Assembly: GCA_009926135.1 (NCBI GenBank) | Contig: RFPL01000006.1 | Span: 62,001 to 126,000 of the forward strand | Source of the DNA: Sphingomonadaceae bacterium | GTDB taxonomy: Bacteria; Pseudomonadota; Alphaproteobacteria; Sphingomonadales; Sphingomonadaceae | DNA: 64,000 nt | Reading direction: 5' to 3' | Part shown: piece after piece, positions 44,545 through 52,962 of the stretch | How the letters are laid out: every line of letters begins with the position of its first letter | Numbering within the stretch: the stretch's first letter is position 1 | The notes under the pieces: model-generated | What the model was told of the DNA's origin: nothing | The model's database searches: none | Seen by the model: only the letters and a program-made list of their open reading frames with translations | Translations under genes and position numbers: made by a program

Positions 44545-47009
44545 AACTTCGCCGTGCCGCGAATGTACCAGAACCCGCCGTTGAATCCGGTTGGTGCGAA
44601 GCGGAGGTAGCGAATGCCATTGTTGATCTGCGACTGCCGCGCTTCGAGGTCGGGGTAATTGTCGAAGACATTTTCGCCCCCGATCGCGATCTTGAACATG
44701 TCGTTGATCTTGTAGGAAACCTCAAGATCGACCATCACCTCCGAACCGCCGGTCTGGTCGGCGGCGAGGTTAGCGCCATAGTCGGTCCATTTGCCGTAAT
44801 AGTTGGCGCGTGCGATGAAACCAAAACGGTCGCCCTCATAGTTGAACGACGCATTGCCTTTCCATTGGGGGACGAAGCCTTCCAGCTCCAACAAGCGTTC
44901 GCGATCAGCGGTGATGACCGGCGAAGCCTTGATGACATCGGTCTTGGTATAGTTGCCGTTGAGGCCAAAGGTGGCCTTCCCGCCGGCGAAATCGAAGCCG
45001 ATCGTCAGCACGGCATCGACACCCTGCGTCCGGCTGTCGAACGAATTGGTGAAGAAAGCCACTTGCTGGAAGGAATCTCCGCCCGGAATGCCGAGTGCAG
45101 CAAGCTGCGCTCGCTGGGCCGCCGTCAGATTAAAATTGCCAGAGACTGCGATACGATCCTCGACTTTGATGTTGAAATAGTCGAGCGTGAGTGTGATCCG
45201 GTTCGCCGGTTTGATGACGATACCTCCCGCAAAGTTGAACGACCTTTCGGGTTTAAGCGGCGTTGCGCCAAGAAACTGCGCAACGGGGTTGTTGGGCGAG
45301 ATGATGCCCGCCGTCAGCGGCGCACCTGTGACAGAGTCGATATTGGTCTGTACTTGCGATGCGTTGGATTGGCCCGGCGTCGGAGCGCGGAAGCCGGTAT
45401 TGACCGATCCGCGGACGGCGAAAACATCGGAGAAATCGAAGCGGCTGCTCAGCTTCCAGGTGAATTTGGAGCCGAAGTCCGAATAATTCTCGTACCGCCC
45501 GGCTAGGCCGATCTGCAATGCCTCGGTGAGATTGCCTTCCAATGACGAATAGGCCGCCCAATTGCTGCGCCCAAATTCTCCTGCTTGGATCGGGCTGAAA
45601 CCGGGAAAGCCGTTCGAGCCGACGGGCAGGCCGGTGCGCGCGCCAGTGTCAGGATCGATAAGCGAAGCGAAGGGGCCGACTTGCCATGAAGCAAGGTCAC
45701 CCACGGTGATTTCGTAGGTTTCCTTGCGATATTCGAGGCCGCCCGCAAGCGTAAGCGGATCGCCGCCGCCGATGTTGATGGGATAGGTCAGGTCAAGATT
45801 GAAGGCGAGTTCGCGCTGTTCGAGCTGTCCCGGTTTGAACGAGGTTGGCGACGAAAGGCCAAGTGACGGGTTGACCGTGTTGTCGATGCGGTACGAAGCA
45901 TGGTTCTGGCCGTAGGACGCGCTGAGGTCATAGGTCAGTTCTGAGCCGATCTTCCCTTTGATGCCCGCAGCCAACGCTGCGTCGGTGATCGTGGCACCAA
46001 AAGAGGGCGTAAACCCGCCTGGGAAAAGCTGCCGGAAACTGAACCGCGGGCCGCCTGGCGTCGCCGTGGTTGGGATCGATGTCGCGATGAAGGTGGTGTT
46101 CGGATTGCGGTAGAAAAAGGCCGTCGTGCCTTTGCTCCAGCTGTAATTGCCGAAGGTGTAGAACTCCATGTCGTCGGATAGCTCAAGGCCTGCATTGACG
46201 AAGATGCGGGCGGCTTCGCTTTCCGGATTGCCCCAGCGTTGTGCTGGCACGGGAACACCCTGAACGCCTGCGTTGATCAGTGCCTGGGCATCCGGGCGCT
46301 GAATTCCGCGCGAGGTGGTTGCGCTGTTCACATATTCGCCGCTGATGTTGACAAAGCCGTTGGCCGTGAACGGCAGGCCCAGATTTCCCTGGATCAGAAA
46401 GTCCTCGCCATCGCCCTCATAATATTGCCCATATCGCGCGATCAGTATGCCGCCCTCGCGGTCGCGCCGCAGGCCGAAATTCAGGACGCCCGCAATGGCG
46501 TCCGAACCGTAGAGCGCCGATGCGCCATCGCGCAGGACTTCGAGTTGCCCCACCGCGATCGAGGGAATAGCCGCCAAATCGGGGCCTTGCGACCCGCGAA
46601 TGTAAGGGATGTTGGTGAACTGGACGGTCGCGCCGCGATGACGGCGCTTGCCGTTGACCAGAACCAGCGTCTGGTCGGGCGGCAGGCCGCGAAGCGAAAA
46701 GGGTCGCGTGAACACCGCACCGTCATTGCTGACAAGACGCTGGATATTGAGAGCTGGCACTTCGGTGCGCAGCAAGTCGTTCATGTCGGCGGCACCCTTT
46801 TCAATCAGGTCGTCGCCAGTGATTATGTCGATTGGGAGTGCGGCGTCGGCAGCTTTGAGGTCGTTGCGGCGCGTGCCGGTTACGACGATAACGCTTTGCT
46901 CCTGTGTCACCACATCGTCATTTGACGAATCTTGAGCCAAGGCTTGAGGCGCATAGAGCGTCGTAGCGACTGCTCCCAAGGCCACCCCCATATAGATTTT
47001 GTCGAACAC
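44541..47009 (-). CDS. TonB-dependent outer-membrane receptor
   Basis: An 822-residue receptor. After a 25-residue signal peptide comes a short TonB box region (Q-S-V-I-V-V-T-G-T-R-R), the plug domain (P-I-D-I-I-T-G-D-D-L-I-E-K-G-A...R-G-L-P-P-D-Q-T-L-V-L-V-N-G-K-R-R-H...A-L-Y-G-S-D-A-I-A-G-V-L-N-F) and a 22-strand barrel ending in F. The sequence belongs to the large sphingomonad group without a siderophore signature. Its neighbours suggest uptake of an amino-acid-like or sulfur compound across the outer membrane. A LysR-type operator lies 85-101 nt upstream. Confidence 0.93.
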   Translation of the reverse strand: MFDKIYMGVALGAVATTLYAPQALAQDSSNDDVVTQEQSVIVVTGTRRNDLKAADAALPIDIITGDDLIEKGAADMNDLLRTEVPALNIQRLVSNDGAVFTRPFSLRGLPPDQTLVLVNGKRRHRGATVQFTNIPYIRGSQGPDLAAIPSIAVGQLEVLRDGASALYGSDAIAGVLNFGLRRDREGGILIARYGQYYEGDGEDFLIQGNLGLPFTANGFVNISGEYVNSATTSRGIQRPDAQALINAGVQGVPVPAQRWGNPESEAARIFVNAGLELSDDMEFYTFGNYSWSKGTTAFFYRNPNTTFIATSIPTTATPGGPRFSFRQLFPGGFTPSFGATITDAALAAGIKGKIGSELTYDLSASYGQNHASYRIDNTVNPSLGLSSPTSFKPGQLEQRELAFNLDLTYPINIGGGDPLTLAGGLEYRKETYEITVGDLASWQVGPFASLIDPDTGARTGLPVGSNGFPGFSPIQAGEFGRSNWAAYSSLEGNLTEALQIGLAGRYENYSDFGSKFTWKLSSRFDFSDVFAVRGSVNTGFRAPTPGQSNASQVQTNIDSVTGAPLTAGIISPNNPVAQFLGATPLKPERSFNFAGGIVIKPANRITLTLDYFNIKVEDRIAVSGNFNLTAAQRAQLAALGIPGGDSFQQVAFFTNSFDSRTQGVDAVLTIGFDFAGGKATFGLNGNYTKTDVIKASPVITADRERLLELEGFVPQWKGNASFNYEGDRFGFIARANYYGKWTDYGANLAADQTGGSEVMVDLEVSYKINDMFKIAIGGENVFDNYPDLEARQSQINNGIRYLRFAPTGFNGGFWYIRGTAKF

Positions 47010-47411
47010 GTCCCATCCCCTTCATGCCGTTCTTGACATGGGGGGATATGCCTTTGGGGGCATCTGACCTAGCAAATATCACTAGCTATTGGCATAACGT
47101 TCGAGGTTATCAGTTCAGGTTATGACTCTGCGGTAGTTCAAACTATCGGAATTTACCCCTGCCACCATATGGCGGCAGCTGCGGTGCGCAATATTGGTTG
47201 CACTGGTCCAGGCGAGATTAAGATGCGCTAATCAGGCCGGCGTGATCCGGGGTCAATTGACAGTGAGACTTGACCTTCTTACCTCCTACGGGGTCGGGAT
47301 CGTCCTCATCGTCAGTGAATGTACGAGCATGTGACATCTACGTAAGGACATCGGCCGCAGGACCGGCGATTCCTGCTAGAAGCTGCCTTCTCAGTTTCAG
47401 TTACAGGGTCC
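47010..47411. other. 402-bp divergent intergenic region
   Basis: This separates the TonB receptor from the stand-alone receiver gene. It contains the ATAAC-N7-GTTAT dyad (47094-47110) and a further AGGTTAT half-site just after. No coding frame is convincing here. Confidence 0.45.
47094..47110. promoter_or_regulatory. LysR-type operator (T-N11-A) ahead of the TonB receptor
   Basis: ATAAC at 47094-47098 and GTTAT at 47106-47110, separated by 7 nt, form a perfect 5-bp dyad containing the LTTR T-N11-A pattern. It is 85-101 nt upstream of the receptor ATG, the usual place for an LTTR site. GGTTATAAC also occurs just ahead of the lysR start (43590-43600), suggesting the same regulator acts at both. 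Confidence 0.5.
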
Positions 47412-47858
47412 ATGTCCACAAGTCAGAGCGAACCTGGCAAGAAGCGCTACAAGGTCCTCGTCACCGACGACGAGGCTAGCGTCCGCCGTTCGTTGCAATT
47501 CTTGCTGCGTGCGAGAGGCTATGAGCCGCTAAGCTACCGATCGGCATCGGCCTTGCTGGCCGATCCGGCATCGCTCTCCGCCGACTGCATGATTGCCGAC
47601 CACAACATGCCGGATCTCGATGGCCTCAGCTTGCTCGGCGCGTTCAGGGCCAAAGGATGGTGTGGCCCCGCGATCCTCATCTGCGCATCGTGCGATCAAG
47701 AGTTGAGGTCGAGGGCCAAAGATTGTGGCTATGCAGAAGTGATCCAGAAGCCATTTATCCGAACTCCCGTTCTTGAGGCGCTGCACCGCTTGTGCGAATG
47801 CGCCGAACCTGGGGATTGTGACGAGGATGGCGAAGGCGGCGCAGGGTGCGGCTGCTAG
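47412..47858 (+). CDS. stand-alone receiver-domain protein with Cys-rich tail
   Basis: A 148-residue protein consisting of one FixJ-type receiver domain (about 13-125): D-D-E near 19-21, phospho-acceptor D63 in I-A-D-H-N-M-P, and K113 in I-Q-K-P-F. No output domain follows. The conserved Thr/Ser position carries C-A-S-C. The last 21 residues hold five Cys and a run of acidic residues (C-E-C-A-E-P-G-D-C-D-E-D). It stands alone between divergent and convergent genes. It could be a phosphate sink or a partner for the kinases here; inference. Confidence 0.85.
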   Translation: MSTSQSEPGKKRYKVLVTDDEASVRRSLQFLLRARGYEPLSYRSASALLADPASLSADCMIADHNMPDLDGLSLLGAFRAKGWCGPAILICASCDQELRSRAKDCGYAEVIQKPFIRTPVLEALHRLCECAEPGDCDEDGEGGAGCGC

Positions 47859-47983
47859 CCTAGTTTCCAGCTCTGCCACTCGGAGGTCTTTGCATCGGGC
47901 AGCCTAGCGGGCGGCCAAGACCAACGGCGGGTCCCCTTCGTGAAACCCGCGTAGAGTATGTGTCCGGTGCCCAACGTCCACTA

Positions 47984-49204
47984 TCATTGCACTGTTTTGG
48001 CCCCTCTCCAGACAAGGGGCAGAACAAGGAGGAGAAGCAGCGCGAGACTGCCGATGCTCGAGAGGATGACCGGTTGATATTGCGGCGATGTCAGCGCGAA
48101 GGCCAATGGTGCAAGCGCCTGGCCGATGCTGGCCGCCGCATGCTGCAAACCCAGTCTCGAGCCCGAAGGAGCTGTGTTTCCGCCGATCCAGAAACTGGTG
48201 ATCAGGCGAAGGCTCGCGGAACTCCAGCCGGCCACAAAGATGGTGCCGGCCAATGGAGGGGTCGCAAGGTTGAGGGAATAGAGGAAGAGGCTCGACGCGA
48301 GCAGGGCAACGGTAATGCCGGCGAGACGTCTCGGTAGGGTCACGAGCCAGGTGACTCTTGCAAGGAACAGCTGCGCGGCGAGCATGGCGAACCCGCAAAG
48401 GCTAAGCATCCAGGCGATCGTCTCGCGGTTGGTCGCATCCGCGCTGCGCGGGATGAGCAGGGCCACATGCATGGCCGCGAGCCCACCGCCACCAACGACC
48501 GCGATGAGCAGAAGCATTGAGATCGCGGGGCGGGACGACGATTGCGGGTGGCGAATCTCGGAACAGGCGATGCAGCGAGGCGGTAGATGCGCGAAGCACA
48601 GCAGGATGGCGACGCCAGCGATGCCGAGCGCCACCATCAGCAGGGGTGCGCCGGGAGTTACGGCGGCGGAACCCTCCGCGAGCAAAGGTCCAATCATATC
48701 CCCCAGAAAGACGAACCCCGTTAGCCAGGTAAAGCGCTTCGCCTGTTCGCCGCGCTCGGGAACCGCGAAGCTCGCGGACAGCAACGCCAGCGGGATGATG
48801 GCTGCAGCGGCCATGCCGGCCAGCGCGCGGAGCAGATAGAGAGCCGGTAGTGGCACCGCTCCGACTGGCGCCGTCGCGAATGCGAGAGCGACGAGAGCGG
48901 TGCGAAGCAGGATCCGGTAGTCCATCCGATCCGCGAGCCAGCCCCAGAGCGGTGCCAGCAGCAAGGCCGCGAGCGGATGGACGCCGGTAAGGCTGGCGAC
49001 GTGGAAGTCATGTAGGCGCGGCGCAAGCTCTGCGGCATTGCTATCAACCAGGGCCGGAAGGAAGGCGAGAATGGCGGTCTGCCCCGCCGCGGCAGCGGCT
49101 ACGGCGAGCAGAAGAAGAATGGACGAGAGCGATTGCCTACCTTGCCTGCGCGCAAGATGGCTGAGGCCGGTCTGCCATGTCTCGGACAGCCGTCCCGGGA
49201 TCAC
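47984..49204 (-). CDS. MFS transporter in the second copper operon
   Basis: A 406-residue MFS protein with about 11-12 helices and the loop 2-3 motif G-W-L-A-D-R-M-D-Y-R-I-L-L-R. Helix 1 (S-I-L-L-L-L-A-V-A-A-A-A-A-G-Q-T-A-I-L) is strongly hydrophobic. Its ATG overlaps the copB stop by 4 nt, so it is translated with copAB. Cytoplasmic-membrane MFS proteins of copper operons are rare but known as importers or exporters of copper or chalkophore-like compounds; the substrate here is not determinable by sequence. Confidence 0.85.
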   Translation of the reverse strand: MIPGRLSETWQTGLSHLARRQGRQSLSSILLLLAVAAAAAGQTAILAFLPALVDSNAAELAPRLHDFHVASLTGVHPLAALLLAPLWGWLADRMDYRILLRTALVALAFATAPVGAVPLPALYLLRALAGMAAAAIIPLALLSASFAVPERGEQAKRFTWLTGFVFLGDMIGPLLAEGSAAVTPGAPLLMVALGIAGVAILLCFAHLPPRCIACSEIRHPQSSSRPAISMLLLIAVVGGGGLAAMHVALLIPRSADATNRETIAWMLSLCGFAMLAAQLFLARVTWLVTLPRRLAGITVALLASSLFLYSLNLATPPLAGTIFVAGWSSASLRLITSFWIGGNTAPSGSRLGLQHAAASIGQALAPLAFALTSPQYQPVILSSIGSLALLLLLVLPLVWRGAKTVQ

Positions 49205-50187
49205 AGCAATAGTCGGAAGCCGACGACGACGCGACGTTCGACCGGGCTCTCGCCCTGAGCACGCCGAAAGTCGGCGGTGTCGCCGAGCGCGCGTTCCCAG
49301 ACGAAACCGACATAGGGCGCGAACTTTCGTGAAAACTCGTAGCGCAGGCGACCGCTGAGTTCGACATTGCTGAAGCCACCACCAAGCTCGCGGTCGGTAG
49401 ATCGCTTGCTGTAGATGTTGGTTTCGACTTGAGGCGTCAGGATGAGGCGATTGGTGAACAGGATTTCATAGGAGGCCTTGGCGCGCGCCGCCAAGCGGCC
49501 ATCGGTGCCCACATAGCCGGTGAGCTGAATGTCGAACCAGTAGGGAGCGAGACCCTCAATACCGACGGCGGCCCAAGTCGTGCCACCTTTCCCGAGATCC
49601 TGGCGAACACCGACCAACGTACCCCAGAATGGGCCCGCGCTGTGCCACCAGAGGCCTTCGACGCTGCTCTCGGGATCGAGCCGATCGCGCGAATTCTTGA
49701 GCCCCTGACTGCGGAGCCAGAGCTTGTTGTCGTCCGGCCCGTCTGTGACCAGTGCTGTCCAGCCGAACCCCTGTCCCTCGTTGCCGGTGGCGAACTCGAG
49801 CTCATCCACCAGGATCTTGGGGATCGAGAGCTTGTCGGCCATTTCGTAATTGGGCAGCGTCGAATTGCGGTAACCATCGGCATAGTCGTCGGAATCGCGG
49901 GCATCGCGTGGGGCACTCCCGCCCTGCATCTTGCCCATGTCCATCTCTTGGCCGTCTGGCGACCTGCCCGCTCCGGACATATCCATGCCGGGCATGTCCA
50001 TACCCGCATGATCTTCGACCGGCGGCGCGGGCTGCGGCTCCTGCGCCGGATTGACCGACTGCTCGGCCTGGGCAGCAGCCGGTGGCTGTTTCGGAGCTTC
50101 CTGGGCCAGAGCTGGAGTCGCCACCGCCACCGAGACGATGGTGGCGAGGGCGAATCGCGCGGTGCGGGGGTGCGCGAGGCTGATCAT
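49201..50187 (-). CDS. copB: outer-membrane copper resistance protein CopB (second copy)
   Basis: A 328-residue CopB. M-I-S-L-A-H-P starts after GGAGG and a signal peptide (to A-L-A). A short Met/His linker (D-H-A-G-M-D-M-P-G-M-D-M-S-G, about 60-90) precedes the barrel (from N-S-T-L-P-N-Y-E...to V-V-V-G-F-R-L-L-L). It lacks the CLPEH-type Cys repeats of the copy at 12793. The ATG overlaps the copA stop (ATGA). It would seal copper in the outer membrane or export it, as known for CopB. Confidence 0.92.
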   Translation of the reverse strand: MISLAHPRTARFALATIVSVAVATPALAQEAPKQPPAAAQAEQSVNPAQEPQPAPPVEDHAGMDMPGMDMSGAGRSPDGQEMDMGKMQGGSAPRDARDSDDYADGYRNSTLPNYEMADKLSIPKILVDELEFATGNEGQGFGWTALVTDGPDDNKLWLRSQGLKNSRDRLDPESSVEGLWWHSAGPFWGTLVGVRQDLGKGGTTWAAVGIEGLAPYWFDIQLTGYVGTDGRLAARAKASYEILFTNRLILTPQVETNIYSKRSTDRELGGGFSNVELSGRLRYEFSRKFAPYVGFVWERALGDTADFRRAQGESPVERRVVVGFRLLL

Positions 50188-51884
50188 GCGACCACCACCT
50201 CCCGGAACATGCCGGCCGCCATATGGTAGAGCAGGTGGCAATGGAACGCCCATCGGCCCATCGCATCGGCCGTCACACGGAAGCTGACGCGCTGGGCGGG
50301 CTGGACGACTACGGTATGCTTGCGCACCTGGAACTTGCCATCCGGGCCTTCGACATCGCTCCACATTCCGTGGAGATGCATCGGATGGGACATCATCGTG
50401 TCGTTCACCAACGTGATGCGAAGCCGCTCGTTCGGGCGGAAATGGAGAGGGCGCGAGTCATTAAGCTTGATCCCGTCGAGCGCCCAGATGAAGCGCTCCA
50501 TATTGCCGTTGAGGTGGAGTTCGATCTCGCGTTCCGGCTCGCGGGGATCGGGATCGCCCATCGGCGTGCGCAGGTCCGCCAGCGCCAGAACGCGCCAGGG
50601 GCGGCCACGCAAGCCGGCACCGGGATCGTCGAGATTGTTGCGGGGATAGTCGACCCGCATGTCGGTGTTCGCGCCATATTCGGTGCGGGCGTGCCGGGCC
50701 TTGGGCGGCATCTCGGCCATCCCATGTCCGGCGTGTTCGCCGCCGCCCATCCCGTCCATCGCGGCCATGGCGCCCATCATGTCGACTGGTTCGAGCCAAG
50801 GCCGTTCGTCGAGTGGCGGCACCGCCGCGGTCATGCCAGGCGCAGGCGCGATCGTGCCGCGGGCATAGCCGGTCCGGTCGATCGACTGGGCGAAGATCGT
50901 GTGGGCCTCGGCGTCGGGCATGGTGAACTCGGCGTCGTAGGTCTCGCCGGGGCCGATGCGAAACTCATCGACCGTGACCGGCTCGACGGGCTGCCCATCG
51001 GTTGCGACAATCGTCAGCGCGACGCCCGGGATCCGTACGTCGAAGAAGGTCGCGGTCCCCGCACAGATGAAGCGCAGCCGGACCCGCTCGCCGGGCGCGG
51101 CGATGCCGGTCCAGTTGCCCGCAGGCGGCGTCCCGTTCATCAGGTAGGTGTAAGTCGCCGCCGAGACGTCGCTGTAATCGGTCGGGCTCATCCGCGCGCC
51201 GTTCCACATCGCGCGCTGATCGAGGGCCTTGCCGAGCCCCTGTTGGCGCACGTCCTTAAGGAAGTCGCCCGCCGTCGGCTGCGCGAAATTGTAGTAGCTG
51301 CTCAGCTTCTTGAGGTTGGTGAAGATCTGCAATGGCGGTTCGTCAGACCAGTCGCTGAGGATCACGGTATAGTCCCGATCCGGCGCGGCGACAGCCTCAC
51401 GCGGTTCGACGACGATCGCGCCATAAAGGCCGGTCTGCTCGGCAAGCGTATGGGCATGATACCAGTAAGTGCCCGCCTGGCGCAGCTCGAAGCGGTAAGT
51501 GAAGGTCTCACCGGGCGCGATGCCGGCGAAGCTGATGCCCGGTACGCCGTCCATCTCGGCCGGGAGGATAATGCCGTGCCAGTGGATGCTCGACATCTCC
51601 TTGAGGCTGTTGCGTACGCGCAGCGTCACCGTGTCGCCTTCCCGCAGCCGGAGAACCGGCGCGGGCACGGCTCCATTCACCGCAGTCGCGACCCGGCGCT
51701 TGCCGGTGAAATTGACCGGCAACTCGGCGATCTCAAGGTCGAACTCGGTGCCGCGCAGCTCTGCCGCCGAGGCGGCGGTGGATCGCGCGAGAAGCGCCGG
51801 GGTGAAGCCTGCAGCCGCACCGCTGAGCGCCAGACCCTGGACGAAGCGGCGCCGCGCGATCGGCAGGCTGTGGAAAGGAAGCAT
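50184..51884 (-). CDS. copA: CopA-type multicopper oxidase (second copy)
   Basis: A 566-residue multicopper oxidase with a Tat signal (A-R-R-R-F-V-Q-G, residues 10-17). Copper ligands: H101-W-H103, H143-A-H145, H-P-M-H-L-H-G, and H548-C549-H550 with H554 and M559. It is 62 residues shorter than the first copy because it has only a short Met/His stretch (M-G-A-M-A-A-M-D-G-M-G-G-G-E-H-A-G-H-G-M). The role is Cu(I) oxidation in the periplasm. It is followed by copB and an MFS gene and preceded by alcohol and aldehyde dehydrogenases. Confidence 0.95.
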   Translation of the reverse strand: MLPFHSLPIARRRFVQGLALSGAAAGFTPALLARSTAASAAELRGTEFDLEIAELPVNFTGKRRVATAVNGAVPAPVLRLREGDTVTLRVRNSLKEMSSIHWHGIILPAEMDGVPGISFAGIAPGETFTYRFELRQAGTYWYHAHTLAEQTGLYGAIVVEPREAVAAPDRDYTVILSDWSDEPPLQIFTNLKKLSSYYNFAQPTAGDFLKDVRQQGLGKALDQRAMWNGARMSPTDYSDVSAATYTYLMNGTPPAGNWTGIAAPGERVRLRFICAGTATFFDVRIPGVALTIVATDGQPVEPVTVDEFRIGPGETYDAEFTMPDAEAHTIFAQSIDRTGYARGTIAPAPGMTAAVPPLDERPWLEPVDMMGAMAAMDGMGGGEHAGHGMAEMPPKARHARTEYGANTDMRVDYPRNNLDDPGAGLRGRPWRVLALADLRTPMGDPDPREPEREIELHLNGNMERFIWALDGIKLNDSRPLHFRPNERLRITLVNDTMMSHPMHLHGMWSDVEGPDGKFQVRKHTVVVQPAQRVSFRVTADAMGRWAFHCHLLYHMAAGMFREVVVA

Positions 51885-51911
51885 GGACGGTGTCTTTCGC
51901 GAATGATGGGA

Positions 51912-52937
51912 TCACGCCAGATCGAGAACGATCCGGCCTTCGATGTCGCCGTGGTGCATGCGCGCGAAAACATCGTTGATGTTCTCTAGCTTCTCCGCAT
52001 GCACGGTTGCGTGGACCTTTCCCTCGCCAGCGAAGGCCAGCGCTTCGAGAAGGTCGAGCCTGGTGCCGACGATTGAGCCGCGCATCGTGATACCGTTGAG
52101 CACGGTGTCGAAGATCGACAGCGGGAAATCGCCTGGCGGGAGGCCGTTGAGCGCCACCGTTCCGCCACGGCGGACCATGCCGAGCGCCTGCTGGAACGCC
52201 GTGGGCGAGACCGCGGTGACCAGCGCGCCATGCGCGCCGCCGATCGCCTTCTTGAGGGCCGCCGAAGGAATCTCATCGCGCGCGTTGATCGTCAGCGCCG
52301 CACCGAGACGAGCAGCGAGATCGAGCTTGCGATCGTCGATGTCGACCGCCGCCACGTTGAGGCCCATCGCACGGGCATATTGCACGGCCATGTGGCCAAG
52401 CCCCCCGACACCGGAGATCACAACCCATTGGCCCGGCTTCGCCTCGGTGGCCTTGAGGCCTTTGTAAACGGTGACGCCCGCGCAGAGGATCGGCGCGATG
52501 TCGAGGAAATCGACATTGTCCGGCAGGTGGCCGACATAGTTCGGGTCGGCGAGGACATATTCGGCGAAGCTGCCGTTGACCGAATAGCCGGTGTTTTGCT
52601 GGCTTTCGCATAGCGTTTCCCAGCCGCCCAGGCAATGGACGCAGTGGCCGCAGGCGGTGTACAGCCAGGGCACGCCGACGCGGTCGCCTTCCTTCACATG
52701 CGTAACGCCCGGACCGGCGGCCGCGACATAACCGACGCCTTCATGGCCTGGAATGAACGGAGGGTTGGGCTTGACCGGCCAATCGCCCTCGGCGGCGTGC
52801 AGATCGGTATGACACACGCCGGTCGCCGCGATCTTGACGAGTATCTGGCCAGGACCGACCACCGGGATCGGCGCCTCCTCGATGACCAGCGGCTTGCCGA
52901 ATTCGCGGACGACCGCCGCCTTCATGGTTTTCGCCAT
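51912..52937 (-). CDS. adhP: zinc-dependent alcohol dehydrogenase (AdhP type)
   Basis: A 341-residue medium-chain ADH. M-A-K-T-M-K starts after GGAGAAGCAGAC. Catalytic zinc ligands lie in G-V-C-H-T-D and G-H-E-G-V-G. The structural zinc set is [18 protein letters not shown] binding is in G-V-G-G-L-G-H-M. The length is that of bacterial AdhP (ethanol and short alcohols). It lies between ALDH (25 nt) and copA (27 nt), giving an alcohol-to-acid pair fused to a copper operon. Confidence 0.92.
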   Translation of the reverse strand: MAKTMKAAVVREFGKPLVIEEAPIPVVGPGQILVKIAATGVCHTDLHAAEGDWPVKPNPPFIPGHEGVGYVAAAGPGVTHVKEGDRVGVPWLYTACGHCVHCLGGWETLCESQQNTGYSVNGSFAEYVLADPNYVGHLPDNVDFLDIAPILCAGVTVYKGLKATEAKPGQWVVISGVGGLGHMAVQYARAMGLNVAAVDIDDRKLDLAARLGAALTINARDEIPSAALKKAIGGAHGALVTAVSPTAFQQALGMVRRGGTVALNGLPPGDFPLSIFDTVLNGITMRGSIVGTRLDLLEALAFAGEGKVHATVHAEKLENINDVFARMHHGDIEGRIVLDLA

Positions 52938-52962
52938 GTCTGCTTCTCCATCTGCAAAAAGG

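Noticed and set aside
50223..51989. 588-codon plus-strand frame opposite copA (second copy)
   Set aside because: It is the antisense shadow of a strongly supported multicopper oxidase gene in high-GC DNA and has Arg/His/Asp-heavy shadow composition.
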